This document shows, in pieces, positions 39,767 to 47,319 of a stretch of 57,621 bases of DNA (the stretch's first letter is position 1; every line of letters begins with the position of its first letter). Origin of the DNA: Croceivirga sp. (GTDB lineage Bacteria > Bacteroidota > Bacteroidia > Flavobacteriales > Flavobacteriaceae); assembly GCA_028284285.1 (NCBI GenBank), contig JANQSA010000011.1:1-57621 (forward strand). Direction: 5' to 3'. The position numbers and the translations under genes were made by a program. The notes below the pieces were generated by a model. That model worked only from the letters and a program-made list of their open reading frames with translations. It was not told where the DNA came from and did not search any database.

Positions 39767-40432
39767 ATGTTATTGGAATTAAAAAACATCTTTAAATGGG
39801 TCAACTCGGGTGGCCAACGTATCTTTTTATTAAAAGACATTAACCTATCTGTGGAGGAAGGCGAATTTATTTCCGTAATGGGTCCCTCAGGTTCCGGAAA
39901 ATCCACCCTGCTAAACGTTATTGGGATGTTGGACACCTTTGATGAAGGAGAATATCATTTTTTGGACGAATCCGTCCATACCTTAAAGGAAAAATACCGC
40001 TCCAATCTCTATAAGGAATACATTGGTTTTGTCTTTCAGTCCTATCATTTGCTGGATGATCTTACCGTTTATGAAAATTTGGAAATGCCACTTCTTTATA
40101 AGAAATACAAGGGTACGGAACGCAAGGCTATGGTGGGCGATATGCTGGACCGATTTAGTATCGTAGGGAAAAAAGACCTGTTTCCGGCCCAACTAAGCGG
40201 CGGCCAGCAACAATTGGTTGGTGTAGCCAGGGCCTTGATTGGAAAACCAAAATTGATCCTGGCAGACGAGCCTACCGGTAATCTAAATTCGCAGCAAAGT
40301 GAGGAAATAATGGGCTTGTTTAAAAGATTGAATGAAGAAGACAATGTAACCATTATCCAGGTGACACACTCTGAAAAAAACGCGGCTTATGGGTCGCGAA
40401 TCATCAACTTGTTGGATGGCCGTATGATTTAA
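39767..40432 (+). CDS. ABC transporter ATP-binding protein, LolD/MacB type (221 aa)
   Basis: Cytoplasmic ATPase expected to power the upstream permeases. Walker A GPSGSGKST is at 39-47, Q-loop Gln at 91 (FVFQSYHLL), signature LSGGQ at 143-147, Walker B LILADE at 163-168, and the H-loop His at 201 (VTHSE). Length and the Q-loop context fit the LolD/FtsE/MacB subfamily. After the signature the sequence is QQLVGVARAL where the family usually has QQRVAIARAL; Leu150 replaces the normally conserved Arg. It is the only ATPase gene in the visible cluster and lies last. It converges on the FAD oxidoreductase gene with only 3 nt between the stops and no terminator hairpin in the gap. Confidence 0.96.
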   Translation: MLLELKNIFKWVNSGGQRIFLLKDINLSVEEGEFISVMGPSGSGKSTLLNVIGMLDTFDEGEYHFLDESVHTLKEKYRSNLYKEYIGFVFQSYHLLDDLTVYENLEMPLLYKKYKGTERKAMVGDMLDRFSIVGKKDLFPAQLSGGQQQLVGVARALIGKPKLILADEPTGNLNSQQSEEIMGLFKRLNEEDNVTIIQVTHSEKNAAYGSRIINLLDGRMI

Positions 40433-40435
40433 GGA

Positions 40436-41548
40436 TTACAATAAAGCTGCCAATTCCCTGCCTACTATGCTACCGATGGCAACGCCCATGCCCCCAAGGC
40501 GTATGCCGCAAAAGGTGGTATTAGAAAGTTGTTTGACGATAGGTTTTTTTTGACGGCCCACTCCCATAATCCCGCTCCACCAGCGATCCACTTCAAAAGC
40601 TGTACCGGGTAAAATTATGGTCCTGAGTAGCTGCTCAAGTTCCTTTTGAACCTTTTGGGTTTGTCCAAATTGTAGGGTGGCCTCGGTTTTAAAATCCAGG
40701 TTTCTTCCCCCTCCAAACAGAATCCGATCCTCTATGTTGCGGAAGTAATAATAGCCCTCATCAAAGTGAAAAGTCCCTTGAATAGCCAGGTCTTTTATCG
40801 GTTGGGTCACCAAAACCTGAGCCCTGGCAGGATGAACATCTTCTTCCAAAAGCTGCCCTGCAAAACCATTTGTGGTGATCAACAGTGAGCCGGTATTCAA
40901 TTCAAATCTGTCTGTAAAAACATTAACCTTGTTCAATTCTTCAGAAAAACCCGTTACTTCCACCCCGTTCAATACCACGATATCCTCCTTCCGGGCAAGT
41001 TTTAAAAGGGACCGCATCATTTTACCGGTGTCCAGTTGCCCTTCAAAGCGGTGCGTGACGTACTGCTCCTGGACACCTTGAAATTTAAAGCGGTTCGGTG
41101 TTATCACAAATGGATCTCGTCCAAAAATGGGTCGTATTAGCTGATTTAGCTGTTGCACCTGACCAAGACATTTTTCGTAAAGTGCAGCATCCTTTTTCAA
41201 GAAGACTTCATGCCCTCCGAGACCTTGATAATCTATAGTAGTATCCCCCAGCGAGTTCCTCAACAATTGTATTCCTTCCCAACGCATGGTGATAAGGTCC
41301 AGTACTTCTTCTTCTGAGTGGTTCTCCAGGTCCCACAGCAGTTCAGAAATACTTCCAAAACAGGCAAAGCCGGCATTTTTAGTGCTGGCACCCTGGGGTA
41401 ACACTCCCTTTTCCAGGATCAGGATGTTGGATTTAGGAAATCGTTTTCTCAGTGCTATCGCAGTACTCAATCCTACTATTCCACTGCCCACAATGGTAAA
41501 ATCTATGTGGTTTAACCATGTTTTATATTCCCAATAACTGAGGTTCAT
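40436..41548 (-). CDS. FAD-dependent oxidoreductase, DAO family (370 aa)
   Basis: Flavoenzyme of the D-amino-acid oxidase / glycine oxidase fold, likely acting on an amine or 2-hydroxy acid. The dinucleotide-binding motif GSGIVG is at 21-26 on strand 1, the ribose-binding Glu at 46 (ILILEKG), the substrate-domain start STKNAGFACFGS at 55-66, and the C-terminal FAD-contact segment GIRLGGMGVAIG near the end. No signal peptide. The start follows directly after a terminator T-run, which leaves almost no leader. Exact substrate cannot be told; ThiO-like glycine oxidase is possible, but no thi genes are nearby. Confidence 0.88.
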   Translation of the reverse strand: MNLSYWEYKTWLNHIDFTIVGSGIVGLSTAIALRKRFPKSNILILEKGVLPQGASTKNAGFACFGSISELLWDLENHSEEEVLDLITMRWEGIQLLRNSLGDTTIDYQGLGGHEVFLKKDAALYEKCLGQVQQLNQLIRPIFGRDPFVITPNRFKFQGVQEQYVTHRFEGQLDTGKMMRSLLKLARKEDIVVLNGVEVTGFSEELNKVNVFTDRFELNTGSLLITTNGFAGQLLEEDVHPARAQVLVTQPIKDLAIQGTFHFDEGYYYFRNIEDRILFGGGRNLDFKTEATLQFGQTQKVQKELEQLLRTIILPGTAFEVDRWWSGIMGVGRQKKPIVKQLSNTTFCGIRLGGMGVAIGSIVGRELAALL

Positions 41549-41551
41549 TGC

Positions 41552-41575
41552 AAAAAAAAGCCCCGTTTAAGGGGC
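41552..41575 (-). terminator. Rho-independent terminator after accC
   Basis: On the minus strand GCCCC-TTAAAC-GGGGC is followed by eight T. It lies 5 nt past the accC stop, and its T-run ends 4 nt before the ATG of the FAD oxidoreductase gene. Confidence 0.9.
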
Positions 41576-41579
41576 AATT

Positions 41580-42932
41580 CTAATCTTGATATTTTGGATC
41601 TATAACAAAGTCTTCCATGAACTTAGTGGTGTAGTTTCCCGCCAAATAATCCCGATGTTCCATGAGTTGTCTGTGAAACGGAATCGTGGTTTTAATACCT
41701 TCAATGACAAACTCATCCAATGCTCTCCGCATTTTGTTGATAGCTTCTTCGCGGGTTTGTGCCGTGGTAATTAACTTGGCGATCATGGAGTCATAGTTAG
41801 GCGGAATGATATACCCGCTATAAACATGTGTATCTAACCGTACCCCATGTCCTCCTGGAGTGTGTAAGGTGGTAATTCTTCCGGGTGAGGGCCTAAAATC
41901 ATTATAAGGATCTTCTGCATTGATCCTGCATTCAATAGAGTGCAATTTTGGGGTATAATTTTTTCCTGAAATAGGTACCCCGCCCGCTACTAAAATTTGC
42001 TCACGGATTAAATCGTAATCGATTACCTGCTCTGTAATAGGGTGCTCCACCTGTATCCGGGTATTCATTTCCATAAAATAAAAATTCCGGTGTTTGTCTA
42101 CCAGGAATTCCACTGTCCCTGCCCCTTCATATTTGATGTATTCTGCAGCTTTTACGGCCGCCTTCCCCATTTCATCCCTGAGCTTATCCGTCATAAAAGG
42201 CGAAGGGGTCTCTTCGGTTAATTTTTGGTGCCTTCGCTGGACCGAGCAGTCTCTTTCGGACAAGTGGCACGCTTTCCCATATTGATCACCCACCACCTGG
42301 ATTTCTATATGCCTGGGCTCTTCTATGAGCTTTTCCATGTACATCCCTCCATTGCCAAAGGCCGCTGTGGCTTCTTTTACGGCTCCTTCAAAACTACTTT
42401 GCAGTTCCTCCTCACTCCAGATAGCACGCATCCCTTTACCTCCACCACCGGCAGTGGCTTTGATCATAACGGGATATCCCATTTTTTTGGCCTCTTTCTT
42501 CGCATGGTCGACATCCTTTAAGAGCCCTTCGGATCCTGGAATCGTTGGGACTCCGGCCTTCTTCATCGTTTCCTTTGCTGTGGCCTTGTCTCCCATTTTT
42601 TCAATTTGCTCCGATGTGGCTCCAATAAACTTTATATCTGATTCTGAGCAAATCTTGGAAAATTTTGCATTTTCCGAAAGGAAGCCATAGCCCGGGTGGA
42701 TAGCATCGGCATTGGTGATTTCGGCAGCCGCTATAATATTTGGAATTTTAAGATAGGATTCACTGCTGGGTGCAGGACCTATACAAACGGCCTCATCCGC
42801 AAAACGTACGTGTAAACTCTCCTCATCTGCCTTAGAATAAACCGCAACTGTTTTTATGCCCATTTCCTTACAGGTTCGTATAACCCGAAGTGCTATTTCC
42901 CCCCTATTGGCAATAAGTATTTTCTTGAACAT
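41580..42932 (-). CDS. accC: Biotin carboxylase subunit of acetyl-CoA carboxylase
   Basis: Catalyses ATP-dependent carboxylation of biotin on AccB, the first half-reaction of malonyl-CoA synthesis, in the cytoplasm. The N-terminus [16 protein letters not shown] is typical; the ATP-grasp glycine loop [11 protein letters not shown] is at 158-168; the metal and catalytic region [12 protein letters not shown] is at 287-298. At 450 residues it is full length and lacks the extra domains of pyruvate or propionyl-CoA carboxylases. It lies downstream of accB in the same operon, separated by 96 nt of repeat-rich sequence, and is followed by a strong terminator. Confidence 0.97.
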   Translation of the reverse strand: MFKKILIANRGEIALRVIRTCKEMGIKTVAVYSKADEESLHVRFADEAVCIGPAPSSESYLKIPNIIAAAEITNADAIHPGYGFLSENAKFSKICSESDIKFIGATSEQIEKMGDKATAKETMKKAGVPTIPGSEGLLKDVDHAKKEAKKMGYPVMIKATAGGGGKGMRAIWSEEELQSSFEGAVKEATAAFGNGGMYMEKLIEEPRHIEIQVVGDQYGKACHLSERDCSVQRRHQKLTEETPSPFMTDKLRDEMGKAAVKAAEYIKYEGAGTVEFLVDKHRNFYFMEMNTRIQVEHPITEQVIDYDLIREQILVAGGVPISGKNYTPKLHSIECRINAEDPYNDFRPSPGRITTLHTPGGHGVRLDTHVYSGYIIPPNYDSMIAKLITTAQTREEAINKMRRALDEFVIEGIKTTIPFHRQLMEHRDYLAGNYTTKFMEDFVIDPKYQD

Positions 42933-42951
42933 AATTTCTTGTTTAAAAATT

Positions 42952-43028
42952 CAAATTCCAAGCACCAAATTCCAAGCTTTGTTTTGGGATTTAGTCCCGA
43001 TAGTTATCGGGGTTGAACATTGGAATTT
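42952..43028. repeat. Repeat-rich accB-accC spacer
   Basis: Two 12-bp direct repeats CAAATTCCAAGC (42952-42963 and 42966-42977), an inverted partial copy TTGGAATTT (43020-43028), and the palindrome CCCGATAGTTATCGGG (42996-43011). CCCGATA-type palindromes are familiar in Flavobacteriia intergenic DNA. It may form a hairpin in the accB-accC message. Confidence 0.75.
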
Positions 43029-43517
43029 CTAACTAGGGTCTACTAAAAACAACGGTTGGTCGAACTCCACAGGAGAGGAATCCTCCACCAAAATTTTCAC
43101 AATCTTGCCTGCAACATCGGATTCAATATCGTTGAAAAGTTTCATGGCCTCAATTACACAAAGAACATCCCCTTTCTTTATGTCTTGTCCCACCTCAACA
43201 AAAGGTGGTTTATCCGGTGAGGGTTTTCTATAAAACGTTCCTATTATGGGCGATTTGACCGTAATGTACTTGGAATCATCACTTTCCTCCTGGGGCTCCT
43301 GGGAAGGGGCTTCTTTTGTAGGTTCCTGGGCAGCGGCTACCGCAGGGACCATTGGAGACTGGGGCACTGGAATTTGCTGAACGAAAGTGGTTTCAGGAGC
43401 GGATGGTGCAGCACCTGTTCTAATGGTAATTTTGAAATCTTCCATTTCCAACTTAACCTCACTCGCTCCGGATTTGGCTACAAACCTTATCAGGCTTTGA
43501 ATTTCTTTGATATCCAT
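43029..43517 (-). CDS. accB: Biotin carboxyl carrier protein of acetyl-CoA carboxylase
   Basis: Carries biotin between the biotin carboxylase and carboxyltransferase sites. The N-terminal segment (IKEIQSLIRFVAKS) and a Pro/Ala/Glu-rich linker (about 35-82) precede the biotinyl domain at about 85-161, with EAMKL at 123-127; Lys126 is the biotinylation site. At 162 residues it has normal length. It lies between fabH (26-nt gap) and accC on the same strand, so co-transcription is expected. Confidence 0.97.
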   Translation of the reverse strand: MDIKEIQSLIRFVAKSGASEVKLEMEDFKITIRTGAAPSAPETTFVQQIPVPQSPMVPAVAAAQEPTKEAPSQEPQEESDDSKYITVKSPIIGTFYRKPSPDKPPFVEVGQDIKKGDVLCVIEAMKLFNDIESDVAGKIVKILVEDSSPVEFDQPLFLVDPS

Positions 43518-43543
43518 TGATGTTGATTTAGTAGATTCTAAAT

Positions 43544-44539
43544 TTATGAATTATATGCCCATTTTAAATAAATGGATCCCCAGGTGAACCCTCCTCCAAA
43601 CGCTGCAAAAATAATATTATCCCCTTTTTTTAATTGCTTCTCATAGTCATGAAGCAATAATGGCAAAGTGGCAGAAGTAGTATTCCCATAACGGTGAATA
43701 TTCATCATCACTTTTGATTCATCAAGTCCCATTCTGTTTGCCGTAGCATCTATTATCCGTTTGTTGGCCTGATGAGGTACCAGCCAATTTACATCTTCAT
43801 GGGTAAGTTGATTCCTTTCCATGATTTTGGCTGAAACATCAGCCATGTTAGAAACAGCAAATTTGAACACGGACTTTCCGTCCTGGAATACAAAATGCTG
43901 CTTTTTTCTAATGGTTTCTTCCGAAGGGGGCAGGATGGAACCTCCGGCATCAATCTTTAAAAACTGCCTTCCCCCGCCATCTGTTCTCAAGTACTCATCT
44001 TGTAATCCCAGGCCTTCATCATTTGCTTCAAAAAGGACAGCCCCTCCGCCATCTCCGAAAATAATACAGGTAGTCCGATCCGTGTAGTCAATAATAGAGG
44101 ACATCTTATCTGCACCGATCAAAAGAATTTTCTGATAGCGTCCGGATGCTATATAGCTGGCAGCCGTGGACATTCCATATAAAAAACTGGAGCATGCCGC
44201 CTGCAAATCATAAGAAAACGCATTAATTGCCCCTATCTCCGAAGCTACGTATGCAGCGGTGGCCGCAACTGGCATATCCGGTGTTGCAGTGGCCATAAGT
44301 ACCATATCAATCTCCTCAACATTCAATCCCCTTTTTTCAATCAAATCCTCTGCCGCTTTAATGGCAAGAAAGGAGGTGCCTTTACCTTCTTCCTTCAGAA
44401 TTCTACGTTCTTTGATTCCTGTTCTGGTAGTAATCCACTCATCAGTGGTATCCACCATAGTCTCCAGTAATTGGTTGGTTAACACAAAGTCTGGAAGGTA
44501 AGCTCCTACAGCCGTAATGGCTGCCGTAGTTTTAGCCAT
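43544..44539 (-). CDS. fabH: Beta-ketoacyl-ACP synthase III
   Basis: Condenses acetyl-CoA (or a branched acyl-CoA) with malonyl-ACP to start fatty-acid synthesis. The thiolase-fold triad is complete: Cys116 (LQAACSSF), His256 (VPHQANKR) and Asn286 (RYGNTTSA). At 331 residues it is full length. It belongs with accB and accC in one pathway and probably one transcript. Upstream lie the rpmF terminator and a 116-nt AT-rich stretch that may hold an extra promoter. Confidence 0.97.
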   Translation of the reverse strand: MAKTTAAITAVGAYLPDFVLTNQLLETMVDTTDEWITTRTGIKERRILKEEGKGTSFLAIKAAEDLIEKRGLNVEEIDMVLMATATPDMPVAATAAYVASEIGAINAFSYDLQAACSSFLYGMSTAASYIASGRYQKILLIGADKMSSIIDYTDRTTCIIFGDGGGAVLFEANDEGLGLQDEYLRTDGGGRQFLKIDAGGSILPPSEETIRKKQHFVFQDGKSVFKFAVSNMADVSAKIMERNQLTHEDVNWLVPHQANKRIIDATANRMGLDESKVMMNIHRYGNTTSATLPLLLHDYEKQLKKGDNIIFAAFGGGFTWGSIYLKWAYNS

Positions 44540-44627
44540 TTAAATGTCTGTTTTTGTCAAGAAAATTAAAGAATTGACGCAAAATCGATGAAAAGTAGTG
44601 AATTTCTTGGACTTTGGTCGCAAAACA

Positions 44628-44641
44628 AGTGTTTTTACACT
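44628..44641. promoter_or_regulatory. Short inverted repeat upstream of fabH
   Basis: AGTGT-TTTT-ACACT is a perfect 5-bp hairpin between rpmF and fabH. It resembles the arms of the palindrome at 20136-20180. Its role is unknown; it may be chance in AT-rich DNA. Confidence 0.4.
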
Positions 44642-44655
44642 ACAGTTTATTTCAT

Positions 44656-44692
44656 AAAAAAACCCCCGCTGGAGCATCCCATAACGAGGGTT
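44656..44692 (-). terminator. Rho-independent terminator after rpmF
   Basis: On the minus strand AACCCTCG and CGGGGGTT form an 8-bp stem (one G-T pair) around a 16-nt loop, followed by a T-run (44656-44662). It would end or attenuate transcription between rpmF and fabH. Confidence 0.85.
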
Positions 44693-44717
44693 GAAAACAC
44701 TTTTAAAAGGTACGGGT

Positions 44718-44918
44718 TTAGGCCGTAGCTTCTTCGTCTGTTCTGTCAATTAGCACCTGACCCCTGTAATACAATTTGCCTTCATGCCAGTGCGCACGGT
44801 GGTAAAGGTGCAATTCGCCTGTAGAAGGATCTTTGGCAATAGTAGGCATGGTGCCTTTGTAATGGGTTCTTCGCTTATCCCTTCTGGTTTTTGAAACTTT
44901 TCTTTTAGGATGTGCCAT
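44718..44918 (-). CDS. rpmF: 50S ribosomal protein L32
   Basis: Small basic protein of the large ribosomal subunit, 66 residues. It begins [19 protein letters not shown], the hallmark start of L32, and lacks the zinc-binding cysteines, as is common in this group. It starts 6 nt after the DUF177 gene, the conserved yceD-rpmF pairing that leads into fab/acc genes. A terminator follows. Confidence 0.97.
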   Translation of the reverse strand: MAHPKRKVSKTRRDKRRTHYKGTMPTIAKDPSTGELHLYHRAHWHEGKLYYRGQVLIDRTDEEATA

Positions 44919-44924
44919 CTTTTC

Positions 44925-45467
44925 CTATTTATCCGTTAATAATTTCTTTAATCCATCCCATCTGGGATCGTTTGTTTTTTGCTCAACATTCTTTTCTTTT
45001 GGCTCCAGTTCGTGAAGCTTTTCCAATACTGCAGACTTTAATGTGCCGTCTTCCACTCCGGGATGTACACGTTTTTGCGGTACTCCAAGTACCAACATTT
45101 CATAAATGTACTGTGCAATGTTTACCTGGTGCTCCCCGTGAGGAAGGATCAGCAATTCATCGTCTTCATCATTATACACCTCACCAAACTTTATAACCAA
45201 CGCTAAGGTTGAATTTAGTGTTTGATCAAACGGTTCATTAGTCAGATCACAATTAACATTAACTGTTCCGTTAGCGACGAGCTCCAACTCCATCATATTC
45301 GCCGTTTTGTTTAAAACGGCTCTGACCTCTACATTAGCGTCATTAAATTCCTGGTAACCAAAAGACTCAAAGAACGCACTAGTGATTTTGTACCTAAACT
45401 CATGTTTTCCCAGTTTCAACCCATGGAAAGGGATAGAAAACTCCTTGCTCTTTATCATTTTGCACAC
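44925..45467 (-). CDS. DUF177 (YceD-like) protein
   Basis: The YceD family is linked to 23S rRNA maturation and is encoded beside rpmF in most bacteria; the exact activity is not established for this copy. The protein has 180 residues, an acidic middle (FGEVYNDEDDEL) and the closing motif DPRWDGLKKLLTDK, close to the family consensus DPRWAALKKL. The start could be Met1 or Met4 (MIKSKEF). It is the first gene behind the promoter at 45501-45530. Confidence 0.9.
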   Translation of the reverse strand: MCKMIKSKEFSIPFHGLKLGKHEFRYKITSAFFESFGYQEFNDANVEVRAVLNKTANMMELELVANGTVNVNCDLTNEPFDQTLNSTLALVIKFGEVYNDEDDELLILPHGEHQVNIAQYIYEMLVLGVPQKRVHPGVEDGTLKSAVLEKLHELEPKEKNVEQKTNDPRWDGLKKLLTDK

Positions 45468-45484
45468 TTGAGGTTGGTATCCTA

Positions 45485-45498
45485 CCCGCTAAGGCGGG
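45485..45498. repeat. Palindrome at the predicted transcript start of DUF177-rpmF
   Basis: CCCGC-TAAG-GCGGG forms a perfect 5-bp GC stem. It lies just downstream of the predicted -7 box, so it would sit at the very 5' end of the mRNA. Confidence 0.7.
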
Positions 45499-45500
45499 GG

Positions 45501-45530
45501 CAAAGATACTACTTATTTGCTGAATCGCAA
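45501..45530 (-). promoter_or_regulatory. Bacteroidota-type promoter for DUF177-rpmF (-fabH-accBC)
   Basis: On the minus strand TTG (45530-45528) is followed by 19 nt and TATCTTTG (45508-45501), an exact match to the TTG-N19-TAnnTTTG promoter known for Bacteroidota primary sigma factor. It lies 34 nt upstream of the DUF177 start. Confidence 0.8.
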
Positions 45531-45556
45531 TCAAAATTACGAAATCCATGTTTGCT

Positions 45557-46618
45557 TTAAGCTGTTCGTTTGATATGTTGCTTTTTTAGTGGGTTTTTGG
45601 TCATCTCTGTATAATCCAAACGATTTCTGAACACTCTGATAGCGGTAAAAACAGCTTCCTTGAATGAACTTTCATCTGCGATGCCTTTTCCGGCAATTTC
45701 ATAAGCAGTTCCATGGTCAGGAGAAGTCCTGACTTTGGACAATCCGGCCGTGAAATTTACTCCCTTGCCAAAACTCAGGGTTTTAAAAGGAACGAGACCC
45801 TGATCATGATAGGCCGCTAAAATGGCATCGAAGTTAGTATGCTTCTGGGAGCCGAAGAAACTATCTGCGGAATAGGGCCCAAATACCAAATGCCCCTCCT
45901 TGTATAATTCGGCAATCGCCGGTTTTACAATCTTTTCATCTTCCTCTCCAATAGTTCCGTTGTCCCCGCTATGGGGATTTATACCTAATAACGCAATTTT
46001 GGGCCGGCGTATCCCAAAATCCTTTATCAAAGATTCCATTAAAACAAAAAACTTGTCTCGGATTAATTTGGTAGTAATGGTCTCCGCTACATCTTTCACC
46101 GCAATATGATCTGTTAACAATCCCACCTTAATAGTATCTGTCACCATAAACATTACACTTTCACCTCCCAACTCCCGTGCAAGGTAATCCGTGTGTCCTG
46201 GAAAACTAAAGGTGTCCGATTGAATATTGTTTTTATTGATAGGGGCCGTTACCAATACATCAATCTCGTCTTTCTTCAGGGCATCCACAGCGGCAGTTAA
46301 GGAGGTAATCGCAAAAGTGCCCCCTTCTTGCGTAGCCTTTCCAAATTCAAGTTTTGGGGATTCCTTCCATACATTAACCACGTTCACCTTTCCCTTTATG
46401 GCTTTGGAAGGATGGTTAATACCGGTAAAACCAATGTCCAATCCAAGGGCTTTTTTTTGTTCGGAAATGGTTTTATTAGAAGCGAAAAAAATGGGAGTGC
46501 AAAAATCAAGCATTCTATGGTCTAAAAATGATTTTAGAGCCACCTCACATCCTATGCCGTTAAGGTCGCCCACAGAGATCCCAAGCTTTATTTTATAACT
46601 TTCTTTCTGCTTCTCCAT
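45557..46618 (-). CDS. pdxA: 4-hydroxythreonine-4-phosphate dehydrogenase
   Basis: NAD-dependent oxidation and decarboxylation of 4-phosphohydroxy-L-threonine in the DXP-dependent pyridoxal phosphate pathway; cytoplasmic. Visible motifs are GDLNGIG (17-23, equivalent to GDPAGIG), the metal-binding FPGHTDYLA with His142, and AYHDQGLVPFK in the last third. The ATG at 46618 (353 aa) is preferred; a TTG nine codons earlier would only add a non-conserved extension. It diverges from ribE across 49 nt. Confidence 0.96.
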   Translation of the reverse strand: MEKQKESYKIKLGISVGDLNGIGCEVALKSFLDHRMLDFCTPIFFASNKTISEQKKALGLDIGFTGINHPSKAIKGKVNVVNVWKESPKLEFGKATQEGGTFAITSLTAAVDALKKDEIDVLVTAPINKNNIQSDTFSFPGHTDYLARELGGESVMFMVTDTIKVGLLTDHIAVKDVAETITTKLIRDKFFVLMESLIKDFGIRRPKIALLGINPHSGDNGTIGEEDEKIVKPAIAELYKEGHLVFGPYSADSFFGSQKHTNFDAILAAYHDQGLVPFKTLSFGKGVNFTAGLSKVRTSPDHGTAYEIAGKGIADESSFKEAVFTAIRVFRNRLDYTEMTKNPLKKQHIKRTA

Positions 46619-46667
46619 AAATGAATTCCTACTTTTACACTGCAAAGCTAGCTAATTTCCAAAAGAG

Positions 46668-47258
46668 ATGTTTACAGGAATCATTGAGACTTTAGGCAAG
46701 GTAACTGCTTTAGAACCGGAAGGCGAAAACCTCCATATCACTATTACCTCTGACATTGCGCCAGCGCTAAAAATAGACCAAAGTATCTCCCATAATGGCG
46801 TTTGTCTAACGGTAGTGGCCCTGAACGGGGATACCCATACAGTAACCGCAATTAAAGAAACGCTGGATAAAACTGCTTTAGGTACTTTGGAGTTAGGTGA
46901 TACCGTAAATCTTGAACGAGCGATGATACTAGGGGCCCGCTTAGACGGGCACCTGGTACAGGGTCATGTAGATCAAACCGCTATCTGTTCTCAAATTGAA
47001 GAGAATGACGGGAGTTGGGTATTCACCTTTCAATATGACACCTCCAAAAGCAATGTAACCATAGAAAAGGGGTCAATTACAGTAGATGGCGTTAGCTTAA
47101 CCGTTGTAAACTCCCAGGAAGGAGCGTTTTCAGTGGCCATTATTCCCTACACTTACGAAAACACGGTATTTAATGCCTATACAACGGGTTCAAAGGTAAA
47201 TCTGGAGTTTGACGTTATAGGGAAATATGTAGCGCGGCTTATGGAAGCCGGACACTAG
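46668..47258 (+). CDS. ribE: Riboflavin synthase, alpha chain
   Basis: Dismutates two 6,7-dimethyl-8-ribityllumazine molecules to riboflavin. The start MFTGIIETLGKV is the family hallmark. Two tandem lumazine-binding barrels are visible, with SHNGVCLTVV (41-50) in the first and VDGVSLTVV in the second, and ARLDGHLVQGHVDQ (90-103) opening the second barrel. Length is 196 residues, as usual. It is a single gene that converges on the acyltransferase gene at 47320; only a weak ACAGG/CCTGT hairpin (47278-47294) lies between. Confidence 0.97.
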   Translation: MFTGIIETLGKVTALEPEGENLHITITSDIAPALKIDQSISHNGVCLTVVALNGDTHTVTAIKETLDKTALGTLELGDTVNLERAMILGARLDGHLVQGHVDQTAICSQIEENDGSWVFTFQYDTSKSNVTIEKGSITVDGVSLTVVNSQEGAFSVAIIPYTYENTVFNAYTTGSKVNLEFDVIGKYVARLMEAGH

Positions 47259-47319
47259 GCTATTGTAGCCCTTACAAACAGGCCCTATTCCTGTAATTCC
47301 GTAGTCTATTTTCCTCAAA

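Noticed and set aside
2-40432. CRISPR array or ordinary tandem DNA repeats as explanation of the repetitive 40 kb
   Set aside because: The repetition is at protein level in 2.4-kb gene units; no short spaced direct repeats were seen.
39767-41548. Convergent ATPase and FAD oxidoreductase as one functional unit
   Set aside because: They are on opposite strands with a 3-nt gap; adjacency gives no evidence of shared function.
44540-44749. 69-aa minus-strand ORF overlapping rpmF and its terminator
   Set aside because: It reads through the terminator and the rpmF 3' end; no recognisable protein.
46619-46667. Promoter for pdxA from TAGCTTTG at 46643-46650 (minus strand)
   Set aside because: The -7 box fits, but no TTG lies 17-20 nt upstream, so the support is too weak to list.
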